Shown: piece by piece, positions 36,216 through 47,551 of the stretch | Numbering within the stretch: the stretch's first letter is position 1 | Layout of the letters: each line of letters starts with the position of its first letter | Assembly: GCA_015179125.1 (NCBI GenBank) | Contig: WHVA01000056.1 | Coordinates: forward strand, 124,001-188,000 | DNA from: Gautieria morchelliformis | Taxonomy: Eukaryota; Basidiomycota; Agaricomycetes; Gomphales; Gomphaceae | Direction: 5' to 3' | Length of the DNA stretch: 64,000 nucleotides | Made by a program: the position numbers and the translations under genes | The notes under the pieces: generated by a model | What the model was told of the DNA's origin: nothing | The model's database searches: none | What the model saw: the letters and a program-made list of their open reading frames with translations, nothing else

Positions 36216-36579
36216 GACAGACACGACCCACATTACCCCTCAGTCTTCCTTCCTCTGCCTACCGTCACCATTGCAATGTCACATCCCGCGCCCTCCTTTC
36301 CAATTGTCTTTTCCCGTCTTCTTACCTACTTCCTCTGCTCTTCCTTGCTGACGCTCTATCCCGCAGCATATGCCGGCAGTCTGCAATATGCCTGGTCGTC
36401 CTATGGAGTATGTGGATCAGGTTGACGTCACTCCGGGTGTGCGCTTGATGTATGAGTTGACGATGAAGACTATCCATGCTCGGGTCGGATGCGTCTCGAA
36501 GGCGAGCCCCGGGCACGGTCAGATAGCCTGGGGAACACGTATAGTTCGGACGTGCAAGAGAACACGCCCTCCCCTCTCG

Positions 36580-37091
36580 ACCGGCTGTGGGAGGAGTGAC
36601 ACGCTGAGACGCGGTCACGTACCGAGTCGTCTGGATCTGGTTCGTACCGTGACGATGACAGCGTCGAGAATGGCCAGGACAAGGTTGTGATCGATCCCGC
36701 CTTAATGAGCACCTCGCAATTATCCCATTCATACTCGTCGTACGGGTATGATGCCACTGGTGGATCGCGGTGGGAGGAGCAGCACTCTGAGACGCGGTCA
36801 CATAACGTGTCGTCGTCTGGATCTGGTTCGTTCCGTGATGACGATGGCAGCGTCGAGAATGGACAGGGCAACGTTGTGATCGATCCTACCTTAATGAGCA
36901 CCTCGCGGTCGTCCTGTTCATCTTCGTCCTACGCGTATGATGCCAGAGGTGAATCGCGGTGGGAGGAGCAGCACTCTGCGACGCGGTCACGTACCGAGTC
37001 GTCTGGATCTGGTTCGTACCGTGATGATGACTGCGTCGAGAACGGCGACATGATATGGAGAACGCAGAAAGGCGGAAGGTGTAAAGCATGA
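36580..37091 (+). repeat. 189-bp in-frame tandem repeat, Ser/Asp-rich
   Basis: Two full units (36687-36875 and 36876-37060) and a partial unit before them repeat every 189 bp (63 codons). Each reads WEEQHS(E/A)TRS...SGSGS(F/Y)RDDD...VENG. The frame is open from 36687 to 37091. The first partial unit has a TGA where the others have CAG. The length is a multiple of three, so expansion was compatible with coding. The protein is unknown and disordered in composition. Confidence 0.7.
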
Positions 37092-38249
37092 TGGTGAGAA
37101 CGAGAACACCACCCGAGGCTCGCATCTGTATATGGTGAGGCCAGGAAGACGTACAAGTGCCTCACCGCCTCGCAGACGACGGGATCCTGTGGGTCCAAAG
37201 ATGCAAATATACGAGTCATGTATTCCCGCTGGACCGCTGGATGTATTTGAGTCATTGCTTCATGGGAGAGTGCGTGTCTCCAAAAGTCGGCGTCGAAATG
37301 TCGGCTTCTCAAGCGACAAGGGCAGTCCCTAAAACTCTGGACAATCCCGGGACTTAAAAACAAATTATCGAGGAGATGGCTATGGGCGGGAGCGACAGTT
37401 TCACTATTTGGCCCCAGAAGAGGTTGGGAGGAGTGATGGGGACGGCGACCCCGGGCATCCCGATGGTGGGGTGAATGGGAATGAGAGTGCGGGGAATGTG
37501 CTCATGTTGCGCGCCGCGCCCCGCGCCCATTGTGCTGTGCTGTGCTGTTTGTCGACAATTATGTTTGTTTTTTTGTCCTGTTTCATACTCCCTGCGCCAT
37601 CCTCGCGGCCGACCCGACTAGAAGACTACTTCGGCTTAAATACCGCCATCACCCACCCGTTTCTTACACCCGCAGCGCTCTTGAGCTGTGTCGTCCGTCT
37701 CGAGCAAAACTCAAAGGGCGTATCAAAGGACTCCAGGTTTCCATGTGTCCTGCTGTGCGGAGGAAAAGTCATTTCTCAATGATTGACATTATGGCCTATC
37801 AAAGCACCAATCACCTCGGCCTGTACGCCTTCGAGGGCGTGTAAGTCTGCTGCCACCGCCGCAGATGCTACAGCAGTACGCACGCCCTGGCCTTCCCGTC
37901 ACATCGCAGACGAGCAACGATCAGTTCAAGCCCTTCCAAGCTAAAAACTGTACGTACAGAACATGCCAGCCCACTGACGACAACAACCACACCTCCAGCG
38001 AGGTATCCGAGTCCGCCCCACGTGACGTTTGTTGAATGTATCGGCAACTTGGCAGGAAGCAAGTACTGTTGGGGAAAAGCCCCGCGCCCAATGGGCCTAG
38101 TGCGAAGGAGCGGTCAATTAGAAAGGTTCTGAATGTCAAAAACGAAAACAAAGGAATTTGGCGTGGAGTAGAGACCGCCCCATACTGGTCCTCTATAGAA
38201 CATGTCTGCCACACGGGCATGGCACCCGGAGGCACCAGGCTACGCTGGT
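37092..38249. other. No supported gene
   Basis: Overlapping open frames on both strands at 37130-37360 carry no recognised domain. The rest holds only weak similarities to 34200-34750. Confidence 0.3.
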
Positions 38250-40980
38250 GTTCTAGATGCACAGAACATGGGTATGCATACTCACCGGGGGGAGAAGCAT
38301 GTAGAATGGAGAGGAGGAGAGGGAGTGGGGAGTATGTGGATAAAGACGCTGCTGGAAGAAAACGGCCGAATTATATACGTTACACCTGAGCGGCCCTGAA
38401 GTGCCTTGTAATTTTGAGAGAAGCCAGAGCGCTGACAGACGTGGCGTAAAGTGAATGTGCACGTTGCCACGAAGCATGATTTTGATTTTGAGACTTGATT
38501 TGGGTTAAACGTGATCAGGATCATTCCGATGGACCGGGAGTCCTGACGCCTTGAGATCCAATCTTCAGACATTCTGAGATGAGGCATTTGTCAAAGAACC
38601 CAATCCCACAGTCCTGACACGTAGCGCTTCGTAGAAGAGCGTGGATACATGGTGCTCCGAGCCAGCCAGAAAGACATGCGACAGCTAGCGACGTCAGCGC
38701 TCTACTGCGGGTCAGGCAGCTGTTTAACGTGTCCGTTACACCTGAGCGACCCTGACATGCCTTGTGATTTTGAGAGAAGCCACAGCGCTGACAGACGTGG
38801 CGTAAAGTGAATGTGCACGTTCCTACGAAGCGTCGGAGCACGATTTTGAAACCTGATGTGGGTTAGATGTGATCAGGAGTCATCCCGATGGTCCGGAAGT
38901 CCCGGCGCCTTGAGGTGTATCCCCCCAGACATTCTGAGATGAGCCTTTGTTGAAGAAACCGAATCCCACCCTCCTGAGACGTAGAACTTCGTAGAAGGAC
39001 GTAGATATATCGACCCAGCCCGCAAGACATTCGACGGCTAGCGACGTCAGCGCTATACTGCGGGTCAGGCATCTGTTTACCGTGCCCGCTACAATTCAGC
39101 AGCCCTGACGTGTCTTGTAATTTTGAGAGAAGCCCAGAGCGCTGACAGACATGGCGTAAAGTGAATATGCACGTTGCCACGAAGCATTGGAGCACCATTT
39201 TGAGACCTGATTTGGGTCAGATGTGATCAGGAATCATCCCGATGGCCCGGGAGTCCCGGCGCCTTGAGGTGTAGCCCCCAGACATTCTGAGATGGGGCCT
39301 TTGTTGAGGAAACCGAATCCCACGCGCCTGACGCGTAGAACTTCGTAGAAGTACGGATATATCGTGCTCCGAGCCAGCCCGCAACAAACGCGGCAGCTAG
39401 CGATCTCAGCCTTTAGAAATGTGGTGGCACCGATGAGTAAAGCGGTTATGCAATGTATGGCACTAACAATATTGTGCATGCTATCTTCATTGTTACTCGA
39501 CCTCGAACAGAGTCACGGTCGGGTCACAGATACAACCCACATCGCGAATCTTTGCCACGTCGATTCGCATAGAAATCAGCTGCCCATACTCCCTTCAAGT
39601 ACAGGTATGGACTGACCCGGTTCGTCAACTTTAACTCAACGATGACAGCAGTGTTTTCACGAACTTTCCGGGAAAAGTTCCCTAGAGGGCCTGCGGTAAG
39701 AAAGTCTACGAGTTTCCATGGAATGAGCGCTGATCTCCACCTGATATCTTCAGGTTATCAGCACAAATGCGACCTGGGAAAGATTGGGTGTAGAACAGCG
39801 CTCACCGCTTTCCGCCGGGTAGAGACAACAGGCACGTATCACATACCGTTCCAAGCACAGTGTTTGACAAGCTCACGACGTGTCGCACGCTAGCCTGATA
39901 TCCACGCGTAGAGAAAAGCCTACGTATCGTACTGAACCTACATATCAGGCGCGAGTTGCTAAGCTGCAAATACCTTACATTTCACTGAGACGAATCTTTC
40001 GTACTCAATAGGTTTGAACGGCGGTTGACCTGAGGCACTTGCGTCCAGGTCATAACATCCTCGCCGATCTCGATTCACGCCTGGAGACCTACAGACATAT
40101 ATTCCCGTACAGGCCAACCCAGCCATGACGACCGCGGCGACAGGACATGATCAGTCGACATGTATGTCAACATAATTTCACCTGTGGTTCGCCGAGTATC
40201 TGACAACGCGATATATCTCTGTCACGAGACAGCGGGCCACGAGCTTGGGAGAGAATGCAATGGCAATGGGCGACCTAGCTGTGCAACCGGTCAACGGGAG
40301 GCGTAAACTGGCGGAAGATGGTTGGAAATTTAAAGAGATGACTTGCCATGAAAGCAACAAGGAATAAACATGCCTAGTGCACAGGACATCGACGGAAGGC
40401 TTCCATCCCATGTTCAACTTGAAAGGTTCAAGATCGTCCATTGACCAACCAGGACCAGCAGCATTGAAATTCCTGACGAGTGAAGTGTGGTACGTGCCTG
40501 CCCAATAAACCTCATATATCATTGATTGAACTGTTGACCACAGGTTGTTGATGCGCATGGCCGACAGTACCACGGTTATATTACTTGTGCAAGTGACACC
40601 AGCAACCGTCGGAACCTCATACGAAGGCGCTACAATTGAGTCGCTCGAAGCCATGAGAGCTGGAAGAGAGCCAGACACGAGTAGTTATTGCGCTACTTGG
40701 AGTTTTGCTGCAGCTAGGCCGGGATACGCGCGCTGGCTGTCACGGGTGTCGGTCACTAGTCAAGACGAAGCAGGGTCCAGGACAGCCGCCCCAGCCGCCC
40801 GGTGCTCAATATAGCCTTGGCCGATGGTACCACCGTGCCGGATATACTGTTTATTTCTTCTCACTTGTGAGTAGCGCCGACCATCAGCACGGCGTAGGTC
40901 AAACATGCTGCCTTTTGGTTTCTAGGCTGTTCATTTTGAATCAACATTACACTAGCTGTCGACAGAGTCACCAGCATTCG
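38250..40980 (-). repeat. Repeat family X, copy B, module S
   Basis: Reverse-orientation match to 22860-24870, with similarity recognisable across several blocks: 38460-38560, 39700-39960, 40040-40160 and 40560-40980. A minus-strand frame at 40178-40678 (SGSLPALMASSD...ITVVLSAMRINN) is partly shared with copy A but is broken there. Whether it is coding is uncertain. Similarity to copy A ends near 40965 and resumes at about 45700. Confidence 0.65.
38403..39400. repeat. ~355-bp tandem repeat, about 2.8 copies
   Basis: The motif (g)CCTTGTgATTTTGAGAGAAG starts at 38404, 38760 and 39113, a period of 356 and 353 bp. Each unit includes a GCGCTGACAGACGTGGCG block and a CATTCTGAGATG block. The same sequence is single-copy in family X copy A (24390-24760, reverse), so amplification is specific to copy B. 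Confidence 0.85.
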
Positions 40981-41437
40981 ACATGATGTGAACATTCGAT
41001 CCAACTCCCTTTTCCTTTGACCCACGACCAATCCCATACACGCCAAGTGATAATTAAGCAAAACGGCAGTCCTGCTCGTTCTAACTAGCTATCCCAGCGG
41101 TTTAAGATCGTGACTGGGCGCTGGACGTACGGTGGCCTTCATCTCTCGAGAACTCCTGTCACCAATCTCTTCCTTTGAAATAGATTCGGATGGTGCTCGG
41201 TACTATGGTCCTGCGGCTGTTCGTGCATTCAAGCTCTATCAATCGATAGTATACTTACTAGCCCCACTCATTGTATTTCTTACCTTCAGTACGAAACAAG
41301 GTACGTTATACAATATTTCGATAGCTTGAACTGCATCTCACCGCCAGAAGCATATATATACTATCTGTCAAGGTGAACATGCATGCGTGCCTTATTATGT
41401 TTTAAGTTGACCCAGTGACAGATGGTCCTCATTGTAA
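40981..41437. other. Unassigned sequence
   Basis: A short plus-strand frame at 41132-41329 reads a hydrophobic segment (IVYLLAPLIVFLTF) but has no recognised family. It is not present in family X copy A. Confidence 0.3.
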
Positions 41438-41587
41438 CCGTATACTACAACTCATCTGGAGGAAGGCGGGGGTTCCTGAGAAGGATCAGGGGATGGGTGA
41501 GACCCATGTCCCTCACCCAGCTTCTGATCAAGCCCCTGATCCTTCTCAGGAACCCCCGCCTTCCTCCAGATGAGTTGTAGTATACGG
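41438..41587. repeat. Perfect 55-bp inverted repeat with 40-nt loop
   Basis: Left arm 41438-41492 and right arm 41533-41587 are exact reverse complements over all 55 bases. The arms begin CCGTATACTACAACTC and end CAGGGG. The 40-base loop contains its own small hairpin (ATGGGT gag ACCCAT). Neither arm was seen elsewhere in the window and no target duplication flanks it. A transcript from either strand would fold into a long perfect hairpin. Confidence 0.95.
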
Positions 41588-42089
41588 AGCGTAAGATGGC
41601 TGCTTGAAGTCGGCTGGCGTGAATGAACGAAGGCTAGACTGTCGAGATGTGAGGGGACTCGGAAGCGGTCGCTGGGCGATGAACACCGACGAGACATGCT
41701 ACTGTATATATCATGGCAAACACAATCTTACAGTCAGCCACAAAAACCGAAGCAAAAACGGAGAATAATACACATCATTATTGATCCACCGTGGAGGGTG
41801 TGATATGTCTTGCATTTTATAGTGTATGTTTACCCCCACAAAGGTAAGAAATTTCGTGATAGATTGGCACAGCCTCGGTGGCCTCAATATCGCCTCTCGA
41901 TCCGAGCTGGCACTAATTTGATTTTTCATACGGTTCATGACTAGAATTCTGAATCTATCACAAAGACAATGAATTCTTGACCTTACAGTAAGAAAAACTA
42001 ATTTCAAGAATATAAGGGAACATCATATCCTGACTCCACTGTAGTGTCGTAGCATCGTGCAAGTACTTTACGCGCGGCTAATCTTGCTG

Positions 42090-43556
42090 ACAAAGCTGGC
42101 AAGTAGTCACTTTGTCGCCGGTGTGCAAAGCACATTCAAAAAGGTACAGACATTGTCGAATGAGCTACGGTCAACACCTGGGATCTGGTAACCCCTCGTT
42201 CTTTTGCAATATCGGGTCCGGAACTAACGCACATCGTCTCCACCTTTGTAGGCGCATTTTCTGGCTTCACCTCCGTAATATGTTTGCAGCCATGTGCGTT
42301 ATGTTATAGTGCCATTCAGCCTTGTTCGGATCTGTTGCTATAGTCGACCTCTTGAAAACACGGCTACAGCAAGGCGACGGCGCGTCGAATCACCGGCAAG
42401 GATTTCTAGTATTGTTCGTGTGCACACGTTCATACTACTCCCAGACGTGCTTTGGGCATCGCTGGGATTGCCCGTAACGTTATAGCCAGAGATGGCGTCC
42501 TTGCCTTGTGGCAAGGCACGTTGCCCACCCTCCTCAGGTATGATACCGACATATTCGTAAGCAACCGCTCACCCTTGGGCGCATAGGAACGTGCCTGGGG
42601 TAGCTTTGTACATGTCAACGCTCCACGAAGCCAGATCAGCCATGGCCAAAACGGCATACTTTGCAAAGTCCTCACCTTCGGCCTTATCTTCGTCTGTCCT
42701 GCCTACCTTGACTGTCCAGGGTAATCTCCTTGCAGGAGCCGTCGTGAGCTACCTTTTGTTCTTCTCCTAAACTATCCGACACGACACTGTCAGACGCGAA
42801 CTGTAGTCGGTACGATTTTGAATCCGTTAGCTGTCCTGAAGGCCCGTTACGAGGTATGTATCGCCGCTAGTAGATCATCCCTCGTTGATAATTCGTCTCA
42901 GAGCGATCTCTATGCATACCGGAGCTTATGGCAGGTTTTCTGTGCACTTGCGCGTGGCGGCCCATCACATCTCTTCCGTGGCGCAACCGCCTCTGCCATG
43001 CGTGCTGCGCCATACGCAGGACTCTTTCTCGTCTCATACGAGCAGCTCAAGCGAGAAGGAGGTGCGTTTCATCTCATCTTCAATAAGAATAAGTTTCCAT
43101 TTTTAAGTGGATCACTGGTAGCTGCCTTTGTACAGCCATTGTCATACTCTTCGACCGCACTAGTGAATGGGTTCGCAGGTGCCGGGGCAGGCACAGCCGC
43201 AACATTTGCCACGCACCCTTTTGATGTCCTCAAAGTGAGCTCGAATGTCCTTTTCCATCTACGAACCAGTTGAACCAAAATCGTGCAGACCAAACTGCAG
43301 GTACGCAACGAAGATCGATACCATACATTGCGAAGTACCATCCGGACCATCTGGATGGTGTGTTTCTATTGTTCTGTTTGTCCGTTTTAGCTAATGTGCG
43401 ATGTGGCTCCAGAACAGAGGCATCATGGGTTTTTTCGACGGCATTTCACTCAGGCTGTCTCGCAAGGGATTGAGCTCGGCAATTGGCTGGGCAACCTATG
43501 AGGCTATTTTAGTCTTCATTCACAATCAACCCCGTCTCGTTCCCAGTATAACTTGA
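42090..43556 (+). CDS. hem25: Mitochondrial glycine carrier (SLC25A38/Hem25 type)
   Basis: A mitochondrial carrier family protein of the inner membrane; Hem25 supplies glycine to the matrix for heme synthesis. The exons read TKLASSHFVAG, AFSGFTSVICLQP (42252-42293), FDLLKTRLQQGDG (from 42344), GVLALWQGTLPTLLR, NVPGVALYMST (42587-42743), GTILNPLAVLKARYE (42794-42853), YRSLWQVFCALARGG (42902-43061), FATHPFDVLK (43122-43234), TKLQVRNEDRYH (43289-43357) and NRGIMGFFDGISLRLSRKGL (43413-43556). The carrier motif appears as QPFDLLKTRLQ, NPLAVLKARYE and HPFDVLKTKLQ, one per repeat. Two oddities: no ATG is in frame just upstream (42081 reads ATC), and a frame change near 42400-42440 needs an unusually short intron or an indel. 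Confidence 0.85.
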
Positions 43557-44012
43557 TTTTCTTGTGCGCCTGGCCTATTTATCAATTGTAGACCTAGATA
43601 GAACCCCCCATCTTGCTGTGCATTGTTACATTGTGATACCCATGAAGATAGCTGCCTGGCTCGGGAATCCTGAAAGACAACACAGTTTCTAGCTGATCAC
43701 ATCTTTTAGAAACGCGCTGTACTATGGATCAGGATTTTTGTGCACATGCACGTACGGCAGTTTATCCTCATCAAGAGTCTGTCAAAGGTGAGCTTTGGCC
43801 ATTACCACTCTCTGTACCACGCCCCTGATGTCCGTTTCCGTTCCATCAGATGGTGGTACCGTGATGAGAGCGCCTCGCCTTAACTCTTGTAGGACAAGAG
43901 GGGAAGTTTCGGCGATGTTGGATGAAGGTGATATGGAGAAGGTAGAAAGATGGTGCTCGCTGTTTGCTTCAGCGAGAAAGTCAGAAATAAGGTCTCACGG
44001 CCGATCCTTTAT
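43557..44012. other. 3' flank of hem25
   Basis: No gene recognised. Confidence 0.3.
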
Positions 44013-44548
44013 GTTGGACTGTATCTTAGGTGACTTCCGACATGGCAGACCGTAGTGTCTACGAACTCCCGAAGGTGCCGACTATTGGGTGTCAAACGGT
44101 TTGCGTCCACATTCCAAGCTTCTTGTTTGCTGCGTATCTAATATTCTCGCAGCTTCTGTGGCAATTTGGCAATCGACACTAATGCTAAGGCGTGCTCTAG
44201 CGCTGCCGACTGGTTTCTCCTCGGTAGTCATGAGGCTTCACGTCCATGGCGCAAAGCAATCAAGGTAGATGCATACGGACGGTAGCCTTGTATATGTTAT
44301 ATTCAGTAGTAGGGCTGTGCTCGTGCTACAGCAATCGTCGTAGGTATGTATGGCGCCCTGTGATGTCTCGGGCTCAGTCTCCATAGGCGTCCAAGACGCT
44401 GAAGGTGGGTACCACAATCTACTACGTAAACATAGGGAAGGGGTGCTGATGTTATCGACTAGCAATCAGCAGACATGATCCACACGAAAGATCCGACTGC
44501 AAAATGTTGCTCCGCGCCACTCAACTTGCCCATGACGCAACTCTAAAG
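44013..44548 (+). repeat. Direct repeat U, first copy
   Basis: About 536 bp recur in the same orientation at 47015-47551 with high identity. Both copies start GGACTGTATCTTAGGTGA and end GACGCAACTCTAAAG. The two copies flank the family X gene at 45895. A shared short frame reads LLRATQLAHDATLK near the end. Copy A of family X lacks this unit. Confidence 0.85.
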
Positions 44549-45699
44549 ATGCTCCTTCTCGCAGTGTTGAATTCACTCGTGAAGCTGTTTTCTCTGCCGA
44601 GCTGAGTATGTATGTTCCTGCTTTTGAAGTCCTCTGGTGTCAAGCGACCAGCGGAACTACTAGACAAAGTTCAGACGGCCTCCACCCGTTTAGATGCTTT
44701 CAGTTTTACCGTGCTTTCCCGCCTCAAGTGCCGCCTTTGCTGCCAAGGCCAGCAGCCTCGCAAAGCCAAACAATCATTGCGCTCCGTAGACTCGCAGCTC
44801 GATTTGAACACCTGAGGATGAACGGTCCCATTAGCTTGGACGGGATTGCTTTGAGCATCTGACGCGTATGCAAGGACTGTGAGTGGGCCCACGTTGGTGA
44901 CCCTAATCGGCACGATATTCTCGCCAATCCAATTCAAGTTATAACGTAGGTGCTCCTAGTCACATGTATCATTGCACTGCCAGATGACGCATTGATTGGA
45001 ACCAGAACGTCAAAGTACCATCGCATGTAGGATTTGAGTTGTATGAGATGTGCATGTGGAAGGTGCGTGTATCGATGCAGACGACGCTTCGATTGGAACG
45101 GGATGAAAAAAGCTGCAAAGTACAACAACTTATGGACCATAGTGCATGACGCTGTCACCCCGTAATTGTACAGCTCGGTTAGTTTTCAGGAGCATAAGGT
45201 TCGATGGCTCGGGACTGTCTCCAGTCCTCCAACATACACGACAAGGTACTTTGTCATCTACTAGTATGTGCATTCTTAAGATCCAATATCTCATCCTGAT
45301 AGCGTGATTTCGGTCCACAGAACAGCTGCGTAAACGACGGAGAGAGTGCTATAATATCTTTTTTCTCGACAATGTGCATCAATATCCATGTGCTATTGCA
45401 ATTCAACACTTAGCCTCGACCTGATACGCCACCTACTGACAGCTCCATGTGGGGGTTCTGTACCTGAAATAAATGTCATAGCACGCAGCCACGGCTTCTA
45501 CTCGACTCGCTTCTGCACCAATTGTACATAATTCAGACGCCAGAGTAGTACTATACTTAGGACAATGGCTCCTTCTCGCCTTTTGAACTTAGTGTTTGCC
45601 CATGAGGTCACCGCAAACGCTGGATTTCCGCAGGCGGAACCTTGAGGGAATGTTAAGTTGAATGCTCATTGTGTTTTCGCATGCCGGCAGCGGAATCCA
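44549..45699. other. Unassigned; small internal repeats
   Basis: GACGCATTGATTGGAACC near 44986 recurs loosely as GACGCTTCGATTGGAACG near 45082. A short open frame at 44612-44815 has no recognised family. Confidence 0.3.
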
Positions 45700-45833
45700 G
45701 CGGCCTGCCGCGTGTCCGACTCGAGGCCTCAATAGGGTTGAATAGATTGCGTATTCATTGTTCACACAGGAAGCTTGATGCCGGCAATGCGAGCTATTAA
45801 TTGATTATAAGGCCCTTCTTTGCGGTATGCTTG

Positions 45834-45840
45834 TATATAA
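45834..45840 (+). promoter_or_regulatory. TATA box of the family X gene
   Basis: TATATAA lies 55 bp before the ATG at 45895. It is conserved, with surrounding sequence (GCGGTATGCT, CTTCAAGCTT, CCACCACTTTTCG), in copy A on the other strand near 22700. Confidence 0.6.
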
Positions 45841-45894
45841 GCCTGGCGTATTCTTCAAGCTTCGTCACCCCACCACTTTTCGTTGTCTCCACTC

Positions 45895-46368
45895 ATGAAC
45901 ACCAACATGCAGCTACCCCGCCTTCGGGACCTCGATCTTGATTACCCGTTGGCCGAGGAAGACCATCGCCAGCTCAGGCTGCCACCTCTCATAGCCAGGC
46001 CGCGCACGGCCACGCCGCCGCTCCCCATCCCTGCGACACCCCCAGCTCGAAGCCGCCGTCAACGGGGAGCGCGCAAAACGAAGGCGATTATGGGCGGAGA
46101 GGCCCAAGGCCCGACAGCTCGCGGGGGCAGTAGCCCTCGCAAAACCAAGCAACTCTTATCCTCGGTCCCGCAGCTCAATCTGAGCCCGGATACCCCGAGA
46201 ACTTCGAGGCCGTTGGTCATGGCGAGGGACCACGGCGAGAGCGCAGGATTCGAGGGGACGACTCGGAGGCGCCGGGGAGCCAAGCGCCGTGCGAGGCTCA
46301 TCTTCCATGAATATGAGTACTTCCAGCTACCCGATGGGAGGATTACTCGAAGAGAGTGGATATCCTGA
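45895..46368 (+). CDS. Arg-rich 157-residue protein of repeat family X
   Basis: It opens ATG at 45895 (MNTNMQLPRLRDLDLDYPLA) and stops at 46366-46368. The middle is Pro/Arg/Ala-rich and basic (ARSRRQRGARKTKAIMGG). The C-terminal part reads RRRRGAKRRARLIFHEYEYF then QLPDGRI. The TATA box is 55 bp upstream. The frame is open here but broken in copy A (22022-22635), where LPDGRI is retained. No domain recognised; the basic character suggests nucleic-acid binding or nucleolar location, which is a guess. It may be the only coding product of family X. Confidence 0.5.
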   Translation: MNTNMQLPRLRDLDLDYPLAEEDHRQLRLPPLIARPRTATPPLPIPATPPARSRRQRGARKTKAIMGGEAQGPTARGGSSPRKTKQLLSSVPQLNLSPDTPRTSRPLVMARDHGESAGFEGTTRRRRGAKRRARLIFHEYEYFQLPDGRITRREWIS

Positions 46369-47014
46369 GCACTTATGTAGTGATGCTGCGTGCACTATTC
46401 CAATGGCCACCCGGATCGGCGCGATATCAGGGTCTCGCCAAACCCCGTTGTTTGAACAAGCCGGCAGGTGCATCAAGCTCGCAGGTGTTTTCCGCGCTTT
46501 CGTGTAGTGTTGGATTGGTCTCCCAGTGGAAAAGCTAAAAGAGACAGTCTGTTTTGAATGTTGAATAATGTATTAACATGTGCTATAAATCTTTGAAATC
46601 ACGCTGCTAGTAGATCGCGCTGGATCCGAGATTTTTCGTGCGAGCGATTACCGGGTCTCCCTCATGATTTGTGGATCTATCAGCCCTCGTGAAATATTTT
46701 ATAATGTAAGTCCAATGACGAGTAAGACAAGAATGTTTGATTATGCAATCAGCCCTTTCCCTGCGACCACGTACCGCAATATGGAAACTTTCAACAGATC
46801 CAAGTCATTAAAATTAACAGGCAGGTTCTATCCATTCACGAGACAAAAACCAGCACTGGTTCCGTTGCTCTGGAACGTGCCGCACTACAGTTCAAAGCTC
46901 GCATGACTCATGAACAGGACACTGGGCCGTCGCTGCATGCCCGGCACGAGGTACGGCTGATCATGTCGCCCCAACTTGAAGGTAAGCATCACCAAGTGCA
47001 ATATGGCGGGATTA

Positions 47015-47551
47015 TGCTGGACTGTATCTTAGGTGAGACTTCAGACATGGCAGATCGTAGTGTCTACGAAGTCCCGAAGGTGCCGACTATTGGGTGTCAA
47101 ACGGTTTGCGTCCACATTCCAAGCTGCTTGTGGGCTACGTATCTAATATTCTCGCAGCTTCTGTGGCAATTTGGCAATCGACATTATGCTAAGGCGTGGT
47201 CTAGCGCTGCCGACTGGTTTTTCCTCGGTAGTCGTGAGGCCTTCAAATCCATGCAATCAAGCTAGATGCATACCGAAGATAGTCTTATATCTGTTATATT
47301 CAGTAGTAGGATTATGCTCGTGCTACAGCCATCGTTCAACGTAGGTATGTAGGGCGCCCTGTGATGATGTCTCAGGCTGGTCTCGTTAGGCCTCGAAGAC
47401 GCTGAAGGTGGGTACCACAATCTACTACGTAAACGTAAGGAAGGGGTGCTGATGTTATGGACTAGCAATCAGCAGACATGTTCCACACGAAAGATACGAC
47501 TGCAAAGTGTTGCTTCGTGCCACCCAACTTGCCCATGACGCAACTCTAAAG
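47015..47551 (+). repeat. Direct repeat U, second copy
   Basis: Same-orientation copy of 44013-44548. A plus-strand frame from 46903 runs through it to 47265 (ADRSVYEVPKVPTIGC), but the first copy has this frame broken. Confidence 0.85.

Larger units (their letters stand above)
45700..47000 (+). repeat. Repeat family X, copy B, modules G and K
   Basis: Inverted match to 21545-22840. Module G includes promoter and gene; module K starts about 46560 and reads VIKINRQVLSIHETKTSTGS in the same frame as copy A. Similarity ends near 47013, where direct repeat U begins. Confidence 0.7.

Noticed and set aside
37130-37363. Genes on either strand
   Set aside because: Both strands are open over the same stretch with no homologous copy or domain to decide between them.
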